Shown here one piece after another: positions 26,731-37,903 of a DNA stretch of 64,000 nucleotides (the stretch's first letter is position 1; each line of letters begins with the position of its first letter). The stretch comes from Bacteroidota bacterium. GTDB taxonomy: Bacteria > Bacteroidota > Bacteroidia > B-17B0 > Aurantibacillaceae. Under the pieces are notes generated by a model. The model made no database searches. It was not told the DNA's origin and was given only the letters and a program-made list of their open reading frames with translations. Where the stretch lies: the NCBI GenBank assembly GCA_013298715.1, contig JAAFIQ010000002.1, positions 186,001-250,000 on the forward strand, written 5' to 3'. The position numbers and the translations under genes were made by a program.

Positions 26731-27309
26731 TTACTTTTGTTGGTTATTCACAATTTCGAGAGAATCTAATTTTCTATAGTAATTCTGCAAAGCCATATCA
26801 TATTCTATATTACTAGGATTTTCAAAAGCGCGAATTTTTAGCCTTGCTAATTCTGGGTCGTTATGATGCTGCATATTTATTAAGGTAGAATTAGAAACTA
26901 AAAAGAAGGTTACACCTAATATCAACCAAAAAACAATCCTCGTTAAATAATTTTTATAGTAGGCTTTTAAATCCTCCTTACAATTTCTTTTTAATATCAA
27001 AGTAATAACAAATAGAATTAAGGTCAATATGAAAGAAAACACTAATTGAATTTGAGCGCCAGGCCAAAACATTACTTTAAATAAAATTCCGTTTGGAATT
27101 ATTGCAAGAGCCATTCCTCCAATTATTGAGAAAGCAATATTTTGATTCTTTAATGATTTGTCTGAGAAAAAATAGAATGCCAATGGAAAATAGAGAATAG
27201 AAATAGTTACAGATGATAGTATCAACAGAATTGAATGTCCAGGAATATTAAACAACTTGGCAACTATCGCCAGAATAAATATTGAGGTCATTACTTTTTC
27301 TGTTCTCAT
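26731..27309 (-). CDS. Four-helix integral membrane protein of unknown function
   Basis: The product is 192 aa with membrane helices at about 8-30, 34-52, 60-80 (IAFSIIGGMALAIIPNGILF) and 88-108, plus a possible fifth at about 124-146. A cytoplasmic or periplasmic charged tail of about 45 residues follows (RAFENPSNIEYDMALQNYYRKL). The GldL family has a similar helix pattern, but key features are missing, so it is left unnamed. It precedes the GIN-domain lipoprotein on the same strand with a 50-bp gap. Confidence 0.55.
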   Translation of the reverse strand: MRTEKVMTSIFILAIVAKLFNIPGHSILLILSSVTISILYFPLAFYFFSDKSLKNQNIAFSIIGGMALAIIPNGILFKVMFWPGAQIQLVFSFILTLILFVITLILKRNCKEDLKAYYKNYLTRIVFWLILGVTFFLVSNSTLINMQHHNDPELARLKIRAFENPSNIEYDMALQNYYRKLDSLEIVNNQQK

Positions 27310-27357
27310 GGTGATTTTTATTTGAATTTATAATTGAATTTTAGCAAAGTGATTAAG

Positions 27358-28098
27358 TTAATCTTGCTTAATCAATTCACCTTTTCCTTCTTCGTTGTAA
27401 AAATTGTTTATTACGCTCGGGTTGCCTTTGTAATATATATTTCCATCGCGCCAAATATTGCATTCAAATTTTGGAGTGTTGGTTAAGTCTAAATATGTAT
27501 CGCCGTAACTAATTGTTTCAACGAAGGCATAGTTGTTTATTTTTAAATCCGGAGCATATAAAAAGTTGGTGCCAGACATATAACCAAAAAATAAGTTTGT
27601 GGTGCCAGTTACATAAATTGTTCCGTTACCGTGCGAACTGGTGCTTATTTGTGTATAGTTCCCTCTTATTTTTGTTTCGCCAGAATTTTCGGCTCTTATA
27701 TAAATTGTATCTTGATTGAAATCATTTACACTAATTGTTTGCACGCCTATATGTTTTAAATACTTCACATAAGGTGCATAAACATTAACAACAATTTGTT
27801 TTTTGTACCCTCTTACAAAATTACATGTGTTATTGTTTTGAATGGTTAGCCTTCCATCTTTTACTTTAGTTTTTATATTCGATAATAAATTTTTACCTGC
27901 ATTTACTTCAATTTTCGCTTCGGTGCTTTGGTAAATGTTAACTTCTATGTTATCGTAAACCTCAATGGCATTAATGGGTTCAAGCGTTCTAACTTCTGTT
28001 GTTTGAGCACCGTTTCCTTTAAAGCAATCGCCTCTGTTTTCTTTTTTACAAGAAAAGAATCCGACAAAAATTAAAACTATTAAAACAATTTTTTTCAT
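27358..28098 (-). CDS. GIN (DUF2807) domain lipoprotein
   Basis: The product is 246 aa. The signal peptide carries a lipobox (FVGFFSCKKENRGDC, Cys at about 17). The mature protein is an all-beta DUF2807/GIN domain with repeated strands (EVYDNIEVNIYQS, RLTIQNNNTCNFVRG, KIRGNYTQISTSS). The domain forms a parallel beta-helix or solenoid at the surface, but its role is unknown. Its start codon coincides with the stop of the deacylase-like gene at 28098, so the two are translated in tandem from one transcript. It is probably anchored in the outer membrane. Confidence 0.75.
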   Translation of the reverse strand: MKKIVLIVLIFVGFFSCKKENRGDCFKGNGAQTTEVRTLEPINAIEVYDNIEVNIYQSTEAKIEVNAGKNLLSNIKTKVKDGRLTIQNNNTCNFVRGYKKQIVVNVYAPYVKYLKHIGVQTISVNDFNQDTIYIRAENSGETKIRGNYTQISTSSHGNGTIYVTGTTNLFFGYMSGTNFLYAPDLKINNYAFVETISYGDTYLDLTNTPKFECNIWRDGNIYYKGNPSVINNFYNEEGKGELIKQD

Positions 28099-29216
28099 TA
28101 AAAATTTAGTTTATACCCTAGTCCGTACTCAAAGTTATACGCTACTGCAAAGTGGGTGCGCAAACCCATGTGCACAACCAAGCCATTTTTTGCATAATAT
28201 CTTAAAGATAGTTTTGAAGTAATTCGACCATCTGGTCCAACTTTATCGTAAAAATAATAACCAGTTTCTAAAGGTATACTCAAACGGCCAATGTTATAGG
28301 AATAACCAACCATAACAGCCGCACGCAACATATTTAAACCATTGCCTTCATTATTGTTTATAGCCTTGTAATCATTTAAATAATTTTGATCAGCGAATAA
28401 ACTTACACCTGCACTCCACTTATGGGTATTGCGCACATTGCGTTGGTATAAAAAGTTTACAGAGTAGCTATAAAGGTGTTGTTGGTTTATTTCGCGTTGG
28501 TTAAATCCTGCGGCAGCGTATAAAAATAATTCATTTTTTGATTTTACTTTTGTGTTAGAGTCAACAGCAGCAATAGCAATAGATTTTAATTTCGATGGTT
28601 TAAAATTAATATTCATACCAAGGTTTAATGTAAGTAAATTTAAACCAAGGTTAGGATTTCTTGTTCTGCCGTTACTTAAGTGTGAAAAATTGAAACCAGG
28701 TTCCAATCGTAAGTTTTTAGAAATTGGTAATTGCCAAAACCATTTGAATTGAACATATTGATTTACATGACTTCCAATAGCAATATTCTTTTGATTTGTG
28801 AAAACATCGAAGGGTTTGGTAAAGTAAGATAAACCCCAGCAAACGCGCATTATAACACGAGATGATTTTTCTCGTTTGTTAAGCGGAATTTCTATGAAAG
28901 GGGCAATTACATAACCAAAGCCGAGCTCTTGCGGGTTTCTAAAATCTATTACCTGAGTTGTAATTCCTAAATCGGGTTTGTTATTTTCTATATGCCATAA
29001 TTTATTTCCAATGGTTGGTTTCACAAAATTAAGCTCATAAATTGTTGGGTAGCCTTTTACCAAATGCCCAATGGTATTACGGTGAACTAAAATTATTCCG
29101 GTTTGAACTACTGGTTTAATATACCAGCCAGGGTAGGCAGTAATTCCGTTCTGTGCAGAGCTTACAAAACAAAATAGAAGTTGGGTATAAATGGCTATTT
29201 TAAAAAGTACGCGCAA
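28098..29216 (-). CDS. Acyloxyacyl hydrolase, PagL-like lipid A deacylase family
   Basis: The product is 372 aa with a signal peptide (ending CFVSSAQ). The PagL-type signature FSHLSNGRTRNPNLGLN lies near residue 180 and contains the His and Ser of the proposed catalytic pair. An 8-strand outer-membrane barrel in about 20-230 is plausible, with a longer C-terminal extension in this phylum. The family removes the 3-O-acyl chain of lipid A and so changes outer-membrane properties. The stop overlaps the start of the GIN-domain lipoprotein gene, which suggests coupled expression. Confidence 0.8.
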   Translation of the reverse strand: MRVLFKIAIYTQLLFCFVSSAQNGITAYPGWYIKPVVQTGIILVHRNTIGHLVKGYPTIYELNFVKPTIGNKLWHIENNKPDLGITTQVIDFRNPQELGFGYVIAPFIEIPLNKREKSSRVIMRVCWGLSYFTKPFDVFTNQKNIAIGSHVNQYVQFKWFWQLPISKNLRLEPGFNFSHLSNGRTRNPNLGLNLLTLNLGMNINFKPSKLKSIAIAAVDSNTKVKSKNELFLYAAAGFNQREINQQHLYSYSVNFLYQRNVRNTHKWSAGVSLFADQNYLNDYKAINNNEGNGLNMLRAAVMVGYSYNIGRLSIPLETGYYFYDKVGPDGRITSKLSLRYYAKNGLVVHMGLRTHFAVAYNFEYGLGYKLNF

Positions 29217-29297
29217 GAATTATTCAAAGATAGTTAAAAATGGTTTTGTTGCAAATTAAGAAAAAAACAAAACCAGATTGAAAACAGATTTAACCAA

Positions 29298-29885
29298 TTA
29301 TTTTTTATTCTTTAATTCTTGCATTATTTGATTATCCGATTTTCCTAAAAATTTTAAAGCACCTTTAGCGTTACTTGCCCATTCGCTTTTTGGATAATTC
29401 GCAATTATTTCTTTGTAAATTTTTTCGGCTTCTAACTCGTTATTCAAAAAGGTTTCATCATCATACAATTGTGCCAGTAGGAACATGGCGGCTGGCAAAT
29501 TTTTAAAGTTAGGATAATTGTTTATGCATCTTTCTAATACAACTTTTGCTTGCGATACATTATTAACCGAACGTGCTATTTGTGCTGTTTTAATTAAAAA
29601 TATTGGCGCTGTGCTATCATTCTGACAGAAATAAGCAAAATCAGTAAAGGCTTTAATTGCTGTATTCGCAACAGTATTGTCAACATCTATTGCGTGCATA
29701 ATAATACTGTCTTGTTTTTTTGCAAGTTTCCAATACGTTTCACAATCATTTGTAATTGCATTAACGGTATCAATTACTACTAAGCTATCTTTTTTTTCTT
29801 TTGTTTGAGTTGAGGTTTCATCTTTGTTTGAACCACAAGCAACACAAAAAATTAGAACGCAAAGTATTTGAATAATTTTTTTCAA
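29298..29885 (-). CDS. TPR lipoprotein
   Basis: The product is 195 aa with a lipobox (VLIFCVACGSNKDE, Cys at about 17) and a Lys- and Asp-rich linker. Tetratricopeptide-like helices cover about 60-190, with a TPR-like unit ELEAEKIYKEIIANYPKSEWASNAKGALKFLG near the end, in the manner of BamD/YbgF relatives. It is 1 bp downstream of the deformylase gene (29887) on the same strand and so probably shares its transcript. The substrate is unknown. A role in envelope assembly is possible. Confidence 0.7.
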   Translation of the reverse strand: MKKIIQILCVLIFCVACGSNKDETSTQTKEKKDSLVVIDTVNAITNDCETYWKLAKKQDSIIMHAIDVDNTVANTAIKAFTDFAYFCQNDSTAPIFLIKTAQIARSVNNVSQAKVVLERCINNYPNFKNLPAAMFLLAQLYDDETFLNNELEAEKIYKEIIANYPKSEWASNAKGALKFLGKSDNQIMQELKNKK

Positions 29886-29886
29886 C

Positions 29887-30492
29887 TTATTTTTTTGGGC
29901 GATACACTTTAATTTTATAATCGGCGCTTACTTTGCCTTTGCTAATATCGTTTAATTTGCCTGCGATTAACTTGCGTTTAAACGGACTGATAATATCGGT
30001 GAATAACTTTCCTTCAATATGGTCGTATTCGTGTTGAATAACGCGAGCAATAACGCCATTATATTTTTCCACATGCTTTACAAATTTTTCGTCGTAATAT
30101 TCAATCTCAATTTCGGGTTTACGACTTACATCTTCTCTTATTTTTGGAATACTTAAACAACCTTCGCTAAATTTCCATTCTTCACCACTTTCATTCAAAA
30201 TTTTTGCATTAATAAAAACTTTTTTAAATGCGGCTAATTCTTTTTTTTGTGCAGGTGTAAATTCCTCATCGTCATCATCATCATCACTGCTTTCAGCAAA
30301 AGGACCTGTATCAACAATAAATAAACGAATGGCTTTACCTACTTGTGGTGCTGCCAAACCTACTCCCTTGGCTTTGTACATGGTTTCAAACATGTCTTTA
30401 ATTAACTGTTCTAGTCCAGGTTCGGTTTTTTCAATATTTGTCCCTATTTTTCTTAAAACAGGATCTCCGTACACAACAATCGGTAATACCAT
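29887..30492 (-). CDS. def: Peptide deformylase
   Basis: The product is 201 aa. All three family motifs are present: GVGLAAPQVG (residues about 42-51), EGCLSIP (about 108, metal-binding Cys) and QHEYDHIEGKL (about 155, His-Glu-His). It removes the N-formyl group from nascent proteins and needs a metal ion. An acidic insertion (SSDDDDDDEEFTPAQKKE, about residues 68-85) is seen between motifs 1 and 2 and is common in this phylum. It is upstream of the TPR lipoprotein gene. The IMP dehydrogenase gene lies just upstream (59 bp). Confidence 0.95.
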   Translation of the reverse strand: MVLPIVVYGDPVLRKIGTNIEKTEPGLEQLIKDMFETMYKAKGVGLAAPQVGKAIRLFIVDTGPFAESSDDDDDDEEFTPAQKKELAAFKKVFINAKILNESGEEWKFSEGCLSIPKIREDVSRKPEIEIEYYDEKFVKHVEKYNGVIARVIQHEYDHIEGKLFTDIISPFKRKLIAGKLNDISKGKVSADYKIKVYRPKK

Positions 30493-30550
30493 ATTAAAGT
30501 TTTTAGTTATGAGTTGTAAAATTTAACTACGAGTTTAATACTATTTATTA

Positions 30551-32112
<1,562 letters not shown>

Positions 32113-32140
32113 AGTAGGTTTTATATTTCAAAGTTATATC

Positions 32141-34561
32141 TTAAACCAATGCAAGCTTTAAAACCTCTTCCATTTTGGTAACATAATTAAACGTTAATCC
32201 TTTTAAATAATCGGGTTTTATATCTTCTACATCAACTTTATTATCAATGCATAAAATTATTTCCTTAATACCTGCTCTTTTTGCTGCAAGTAATTTTTCT
32301 TTAATGCCACCAACTGGTAATACTTTCCCTCTTAATGTTATTTCACCTGTCATAGCAAGCGCTTTTTTAACTTTACGTTTTGTTAAAGCGCTTGCTAATG
32401 AGGTTAACATGGCAATACCTGCGCTTGGCCCATCTTTTGGGGTGGCACCTTCTGGAACGTGTATGTGTACGTTTAATTGTTCAATTTCTTCGGTGGTTGT
32501 ATTAACAAGCTGAGGATGAGCTTTTAGATACTCTAAGGCCAAAACGGCACTTTCTTTCATTACATCTCCTAAATTACCTGTAAGTGTTAGTTTTCCGTTT
32601 TTACTTTTGCTTAAACTTGTTTCAATAAATAAAATATCACCGCCTACCTGTGTCCAAGCCAAACCAGTAACCACGCCAATAATATCGTTGCCTTGGTACT
32701 TACTTTTTAAATGTGTTGGCCCTAATAATTTTAAAACAGTTTCTTCGTTTAGCTTTGGCAAGTCCTCTTGTTTTGCAAGGTGCACTGCCATACTACGCGT
32801 AAGTTTGTTTAATTTTTTTTCAAGATTACGCACGCCGCTTTCCGCGGTATAATTTTCAATGATGTACTCTAATACTTTATCTGTAATTTTTAATTGCGAT
32901 TTTTTTAAGCCGTTTTCTTCAACTTGTTTTGGTAATAAATGATTTTTAGCGATCATTAATTTTTCTTCAACAGTGTAGCCATTCACCTCAATAATTTCCA
33001 TTCTATCGCGCAACGCAGGTTGTATTGAAGAAAGATTGTTGCAGGTTGCTATAAACATTACTTTACTTAAATCGTAATCTAATTCTAAAAAATTATCATA
33101 AAATGTGCTGTTTTGTTCGGGGTCTAACACCTCCAGCAGAGCAGATGAAGGATCGCCGTGATAATCGCTTCCAACTTTATCAATCTCATCTAAAATAAAA
33201 ACTGGGTTATTGCTTTGTACCTTTTTTAGGTTTTGAAGTATGCGCCCTGGCATGGCCCCGATGTAGGTTTTGCGGTGACCTCGTATTTCGCTCTCGTCTT
33301 TTAAGCCACCTAAACTCATGCGTACATATTTTCGGTTAAGGGCTTTTGCTATACTTTTTCCTAAGCTGGTTTTACCAACGCCAGGAGGACCGTATAAGCA
33401 AATAATTGGTGATTTTAAATCGCCTTTTAATTTTAATACAGCCAAGTGTTCAATAATTCTTTCTTTTACTTTTTCTAAACCAAAGTGGTCTTCGTTTAAA
33501 ACTTTATCAGCATTATTTAAATCAAAATTATCTTGGGTGTTTTCGTTCCAAGGCAATTCTAACATAAGTTCAATGTAATTGGTTTGAATACCGTACTCGG
33601 CAGCATTTGGGTTCATGCGGCGTAGTTTCGATAACTGTTTTTCAAACGTTTCTTTTACAGTGTCGTTCCATTTTTTGGTTTTGGCTTTTTCAACGTAGCC
33701 ATTTATTTCTTGCTCAAAATTATTACCGCCGAGCTCTTCTTGTATGGTTTTAATTTGCTGATTTAAAAAGTACTCACGTTGTTGTTTATCTAAATCTTGC
33801 TTAGTTTTATTCTGGATTTGATTTTTTAATTCGGCAACTTGAAATTCTTTATTCAAGTATTCAAGCACCAACATACTTCGTTCTTTTAAATCCGATACCT
33901 CTAACATCTTTTGTTTATCGGATGTTTGAGCATTCATATTATTGCTAATGAAATTTACTAAAAATGCAGGGCTATCAATATTATTAATAGCAAAACCTGC
34001 ATCGCTAGGAATATTGGGCGATATACGGATTATTTCTTGTGAGGTTTCTTTAAGATTTGATACAATTGCATCAAATTCTTTATCTTTTTCAATTGGCTTT
34101 ACATCAGGATAAGCTTCAACTCTGGCCTTGTGATAAGGTTCTGTTTGTGTAAATTCAAGTATTTTGAAACGTTTTTTTCCTTGAATAATTATGGTTGTGT
34201 CTCCATTAGGCATACGTAACATTTTAATAATAAAAGCAACGGTGCCAACTTTATGTAAATCATCAATTCCCGGATCTTCAACGCTATCACTAATTTGAGC
34301 AACTACGCCAATAGTTTTATCACCTTTATTGTAATCTTTAATTAGTTGAATGGATTTATCGCGCCCAACAGTAATTGGAATAACCACTCCAGGGAATAAA
34401 ACAGTATTACGTAACGGTAATATTGGCAGAATTTCAGGAACTTTTTCGTTCTGCATTGAGTCTTCATCCTCAGTGCTTAGCAAAGGAATAAAGTCTGTAT
34501 CGTCATCAATCCCTTTGTTTAAGCTAAAATCGTTTATATCTCCAAAAATATCCATGTTCAA
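32141..34561 (-). CDS. lon: ATP-dependent protease Lon
   Basis: The product is 806 aa. The N-terminal substrate-binding domain covers about 40-240. The AAA module follows (Walker A GPPGVGKTSLGK at about 390, Walker B VFILDEIDKV). The C-terminal protease has the Ser in PKDGPSAGIAML and the Lys in GGIKEKLLAAKRAG, the Ser-Lys dyad of Lon. It degrades misfolded and regulatory proteins in the cytoplasm. Length is normal. A short Asp-rich N-terminal extension precedes the conserved region. A terminator follows. Confidence 0.96.
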   Translation of the reverse strand: MNMDIFGDINDFSLNKGIDDDTDFIPLLSTEDEDSMQNEKVPEILPILPLRNTVLFPGVVIPITVGRDKSIQLIKDYNKGDKTIGVVAQISDSVEDPGIDDLHKVGTVAFIIKMLRMPNGDTTIIIQGKKRFKILEFTQTEPYHKARVEAYPDVKPIEKDKEFDAIVSNLKETSQEIIRISPNIPSDAGFAINNIDSPAFLVNFISNNMNAQTSDKQKMLEVSDLKERSMLVLEYLNKEFQVAELKNQIQNKTKQDLDKQQREYFLNQQIKTIQEELGGNNFEQEINGYVEKAKTKKWNDTVKETFEKQLSKLRRMNPNAAEYGIQTNYIELMLELPWNENTQDNFDLNNADKVLNEDHFGLEKVKERIIEHLAVLKLKGDLKSPIICLYGPPGVGKTSLGKSIAKALNRKYVRMSLGGLKDESEIRGHRKTYIGAMPGRILQNLKKVQSNNPVFILDEIDKVGSDYHGDPSSALLEVLDPEQNSTFYDNFLELDYDLSKVMFIATCNNLSSIQPALRDRMEIIEVNGYTVEEKLMIAKNHLLPKQVEENGLKKSQLKITDKVLEYIIENYTAESGVRNLEKKLNKLTRSMAVHLAKQEDLPKLNEETVLKLLGPTHLKSKYQGNDIIGVVTGLAWTQVGGDILFIETSLSKSKNGKLTLTGNLGDVMKESAVLALEYLKAHPQLVNTTTEEIEQLNVHIHVPEGATPKDGPSAGIAMLTSLASALTKRKVKKALAMTGEITLRGKVLPVGGIKEKLLAAKRAGIKEIILCIDNKVDVEDIKPDYLKGLTFNYVTKMEEVLKLALV

Positions 34562-34638
34562 AAAAAATTAGTCAATATGTTACTCATAAATTGTGCCACC
34601 AAAATTTTACGCCTTAATGGCAGATTTAGAAATAGGTC

Positions 34639-34908
34639 TTATCCTTTTAAAATTAACTTGATTACAAACTGTGAAATTAAAATAAATGTAACGCTTGAAA
34701 ACCAAATAACGAGTGTTTTTGGTCCGTTTTTAAAATTGTAAATAAGGTGTAAAATAAGATAAATTAATAAAAGCAAAAAGGGAATTACAGAGGCGTTGTA
34801 ATTTAAGGAGTCTAAAATGTTCCCTTTTAACAAAGCCGAAAATGCCCGTTGTGTTCCACACCCCGGGCATTCTACTCCTAAATATTTTACAAAAACACAG
34901 GGTAACAT
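34639..34908 (-). CDS. DUF2752 family membrane protein
   Basis: The product is 89 aa if it starts at ATG 34908, which overlaps the upstream stop (TAATG). The longer frame to 35019 overlaps the upstream gene and lacks family similarity. The motif CVFVKYLGVECPGCGTQRAFSALL is the DUF2752 signature (CxxCG). Two membrane helices follow (about 48-64 and 72-86). The function is unknown. The pairing with the CCC-motif protein is common in this phylum, and the overlap implies translational coupling. Confidence 0.7.
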   Translation of the reverse strand: MLPCVFVKYLGVECPGCGTQRAFSALLKGNILDSLNYNASVIPFLLLLIYLILHLIYNFKNGPKTLVIWFSSVTFILISQFVIKLILKG

Positions 34909-35315
34909 TAATGCATGTTTGCCCAAGGCATGGCAGTAATTGCAGTGCCTACGAACGCTAAAACAACAATAACATAAAGCATGTATAATGCGCTTAAGCA
35001 AAGTCCGATAATGGCACAAACCCTACCAGCTTTTAAATTATTAAACGAGGTTAAATCAAAATTTTCTGGATTTGCCTTGTAAAGGGCCATATCTTTTTTT
35101 GCCAATACCAAAGCGATAATACCGCACGTTAATCCTACAATACCCCAACAAAAACAGGTAGGTATAGATATAATACCTAAAACTAGCACGGCTACCGAGT
35201 TTGGTAACTTACGCTTTGGAGCAAAGTTGTTTTGATTGTTATTAAAATTGTTGTTGTTATTACCGCCGTTATTTGCGTTTAAATCTTCTGGTTTGGTTAG
35301 GTTGATGTTTGACAT
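34908..35315 (-). CDS. CCC-motif membrane protein
   Basis: The product is 135 aa. An Asn-rich N-terminus (about 13-30) precedes two hydrophobic segments, PNSVAVLVLGIISIPTCFCW and, after a charged loop, VCAIIGLCLSALYMLYVIVV. Cysteines in both segments (CFCW, GLTCG, GRVC, GLC) match the CCC-motif family of Bacteroidota (DUF4190-like). Its role is unknown. Its stop overlaps the start of the DUF2752 gene. It is divergent from the MBL hydrolase gene. Confidence 0.68.
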   Translation of the reverse strand: MSNINLTKPEDLNANNGGNNNNNFNNNQNNFAPKRKLPNSVAVLVLGIISIPTCFCWGIVGLTCGIIALVLAKKDMALYKANPENFDLTSFNNLKAGRVCAIIGLCLSALYMLYVIVVLAFVGTAITAMPWANMH

Positions 35316-35524
35316 TGTTTTTATTTTTTTGAACTCTAAATAACGTAATTAATTTTGAATGTCGAAAATTTTATTTTAAAAGTTATAGATTTCTTAACTG
35401 GCTACCAGGTTCTTAAGCAATGCTTATTACTCAATTTAAACGTTTTATTTTTGAAATTAAAGGTAGATTGATGTGAAACAACTTTATTGAGAAAAATATA
35501 TTCTTTACATTTATAGATTAAAAA

Positions 35525-36295
35525 ATGCAGGCAATTAAAATTACTTTTTTAGGAACTGGAACTTCGCAAGGTGTTCCGGTAATTTCCTGTAACTGTGAGG
35601 TTTGTTGTAGCAAGGATAAGAAAGATTCGAGGTTAAGAACTTCTATTTTGGTAGAAAGTAAAACAACGTGTTTTGTGATTGATACTGGCCCTGATTTCAG
35701 ACAACAGTGTTTAAAACTTGACTTAAAAAAGTTAGATGCAGTTTTGTTTACCCATGAGCATAAGGATCATACTGCCGGTTTAGATGATGTACGTGCATTC
35801 AATTATTTTCAAAAGCGAGTAATGCCAATTTATTCTACAAATCGAGTTCAAACTGCAATAAGAAGAGAATTTGCTTATGCCTTTGAAGGCCTTGATTACC
35901 CCGGTATACCGCAAATTGAATTAATTGAATTTGATAATGAACCATTTTATATTGGGGATATTTTGGTTGAGCCAATTAACGTACTTCATTACAAATTGCC
36001 TGTAAAGGCTTTTAAAATAAACAATTTTGTATATATAACGGATGCAAATTTTATTGATGAAGGTGAACAAAAAAAAATAAAATATTGCGATGTACTGGTT
36101 TTAAATGCGCTAAGGCATGAGCCGCACATATCACACTTTACATTGAGTGAAGCTATTGAATTATCTCAAAAACTTAAGGCAAAAAAAACATATTTTACAC
36201 ATATTTCTCATCAACTTGGCACACACGCCAGTGCAAGCAAATTGCTCCCTCAAACTATTGAACTAGCTTGTGATGGTTTACAACTTATAATTTAA
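35525..36295 (+). CDS. MBL-fold metallo-hydrolase (PhnP-like)
   Basis: The product is 256 aa. The metallo-beta-lactamase motif FTHEHKDHTAGLDDVR (residues about 78-94) gives HxHxDH. The N-terminus has a Cys cluster SCNCEVCCS (about 21-29), the structural zinc site of PhnP-type phosphodiesterases. A late FTHISHQLGTH contributes metal ligands. It is expected to cleave a phosphodiester of small cyclic or nucleotide substrates, but the exact substrate is unknown. It is 2 bp upstream of the fRMsr gene and probably in one operon. Confidence 0.82.
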   Translation: MQAIKITFLGTGTSQGVPVISCNCEVCCSKDKKDSRLRTSILVESKTTCFVIDTGPDFRQQCLKLDLKKLDAVLFTHEHKDHTAGLDDVRAFNYFQKRVMPIYSTNRVQTAIRREFAYAFEGLDYPGIPQIELIEFDNEPFYIGDILVEPINVLHYKLPVKAFKINNFVYITDANFIDEGEQKKIKYCDVLVLNALRHEPHISHFTLSEAIELSQKLKAKKTYFTHISHQLGTHASASKLLPQTIELACDGLQLII

Positions 36296-36297
36296 TT

Positions 36298-36774
36298 ATG
36301 GCAGAAGATTTATTAATAAATGCAACTACTAAAGAAGGAAAATACAAGGAATTAATACCGCAAGTTAAAGCTTTAATTAGTCATGAAGCGGATTTAATTG
36401 CAAATCTTGGAAATATTTGTGCTGCTTTAAAATTTGGAATGAATTTTTTTTGGGTTGGTTTTTATTTTGTTAAGAATGATGAACTAGTTTTAGGCCCTTT
36501 TCAGGGTCCGGTTGCTTGCACCCGTATTAAAAAAGGTAAAGGTGTTTGTGGTACCTCGTGGCAAAAAAACGAAGTAATTATTGTGCCCGATGTTGAAAAA
36601 TTTGAGGGACATATTGCTTGTAGTAGTTTAAGTAAAAGTGAAATTGTATTACCAATTTATAATTCTAAAAATGAGTTTATTGGCGTTTTAGATGTTGATA
36701 GCGAAGCGTTGGCTACTTTTGATGAAGTGGACGAAAAGTTTTTAAATGAGGTTTTGGGGTTAATTAAATTTTGA
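36298..36774 (+). CDS. msrC: GAF-domain free methionine-(R)-sulfoxide reductase
   Basis: The product is 158 aa. A single GAF domain carries the three redox cysteines expected for fRMsr: PVACTRIKKGKGVCGTSWQ and, later, GHIACSSLSKSEIVLPI. It reduces free Met-R-sulfoxide with a thioredoxin-type donor. It is tightly linked to the MBL hydrolase gene upstream. The stop is TGA, one of only two TGA stops used by intact genes in the window. The glycosyltransferase gene starts 17 bp later. Confidence 0.85.
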   Translation: MAEDLLINATTKEGKYKELIPQVKALISHEADLIANLGNICAALKFGMNFFWVGFYFVKNDELVLGPFQGPVACTRIKKGKGVCGTSWQKNEVIIVPDVEKFEGHIACSSLSKSEIVLPIYNSKNEFIGVLDVDSEALATFDEVDEKFLNEVLGLIKF

Positions 36775-36790
36775 CAAAGAAATTCACAGG

Positions 36791-37885
36791 ATGTCAAAAG
36801 TATTAATACTCTGTGCGCATCGCCCAAACCGCTCTCCTAGCCAGCGTTATAGATTTGAGCAGTATTTATCTTTTTTAAAACAAAATGGATTTGAATTTAC
36901 TTGGAGTTTTTTATTGAATGAAAAAGACGATGTGTTGTTTTATAGTAAAGGAAATTTTTTTCAAAAAGTAATTATTCTTTTAAAAACCGTTTTAAAACGG
37001 TTGTTTGAGATGAATAGTTATAAAAATTATGATATTATTTTTATACAACGTGAGGCTCAATTTTTAGGGACAAGTTTTTTTGAAAAAAGAGCGTTTAAGA
37101 GTGGAGCAAAGGTAATTTTTGATTTTGATGATAGTATTTGGTTAGCCGATACAAGTCCTGGAAACAAAAAATTTGAATTCGTAAAAAAGCCACAAAAGTT
37201 TTTTAATAACTTAAAATTTGCTCATGTTGTATTTGCTGGAAACGATTATTTAAAGCAGAAAGCAGAGCCATTTAATAGTAATACAATTTTAATTCCAACA
37301 ACAATTGATACTGATTTTCATAAACCATTTCAAAAAAATAATTCAACAAATAAGATTATAATTGGCTGGAGCGGAAGCATAAGTACCATAAAACATTTTG
37401 AAATGTTAGAGAGTGTACTAGAAAAAATTCAAAAAAAGTATGCAGATGAAGTTGAGATTAAAATTATTGGACAAGGAAATTATAAAAGCGAAAAATTAAA
37501 AGTTACATCTGTGGGTTGGAGTGCCGATACTGAGGTTCAAGAATTAAATTCATTTGATATAGGAATTATGCCTCTGCCAAATGATGAATGGGCAAATGGT
37601 AAATGTGGTTTAAAAGGCTTGTCTTACATGGCTTGTGGAGTTTCAACGGTTATGAGCAATGTAGGTGTAAATAATAAACTTATTGAGCATGGTAAAAACG
37701 GATTTCTTTGTTCAAATGATGCGGAATGGCTGGAATTATTAGAAGTATTAATTCAAAACAAATTATTGAGAGAAACATTAGGTGAGCAAGGTAGAAAAAC
37801 CATAGAACGCGAGTACTCTGTAAATGCCAATAAAGACAAATATTTACAGGTTTTTAAAAATTTGAGTCAGGGAAATTTTCAGTAG
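36791..37885 (+). CDS. Glycosyltransferase, family 4-like
   Basis: The product is 364 aa with a GT-B layout. The N-terminal half has MSKVLILCAHRPNRSPSQRYR and an IFDFDDSIWL segment. The C-terminal half has IIIGWSGSISTIKHF, the GT4-type region FDIGIMPLPNDEWANGKCGLKGLSYMACG and GKNGFLCSNDAEWLE. It transfers a sugar from a nucleotide donor, probably to envelope glycan or lipid. Donor and acceptor are unknown. It is convergent with the GT39-type gene 18 bp downstream. No polysaccharide cluster is seen. Confidence 0.82.
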   Translation: MSKVLILCAHRPNRSPSQRYRFEQYLSFLKQNGFEFTWSFLLNEKDDVLFYSKGNFFQKVIILLKTVLKRLFEMNSYKNYDIIFIQREAQFLGTSFFEKRAFKSGAKVIFDFDDSIWLADTSPGNKKFEFVKKPQKFFNNLKFAHVVFAGNDYLKQKAEPFNSNTILIPTTIDTDFHKPFQKNNSTNKIIIGWSGSISTIKHFEMLESVLEKIQKKYADEVEIKIIGQGNYKSEKLKVTSVGWSADTEVQELNSFDIGIMPLPNDEWANGKCGLKGLSYMACGVSTVMSNVGVNNKLIEHGKNGFLCSNDAEWLELLEVLIQNKLLRETLGEQGRKTIEREYSVNANKDKYLQVFKNLSQGNFQ

Positions 37886-37903
37886 ATGAGCTAAAATGAG
37901 TTA

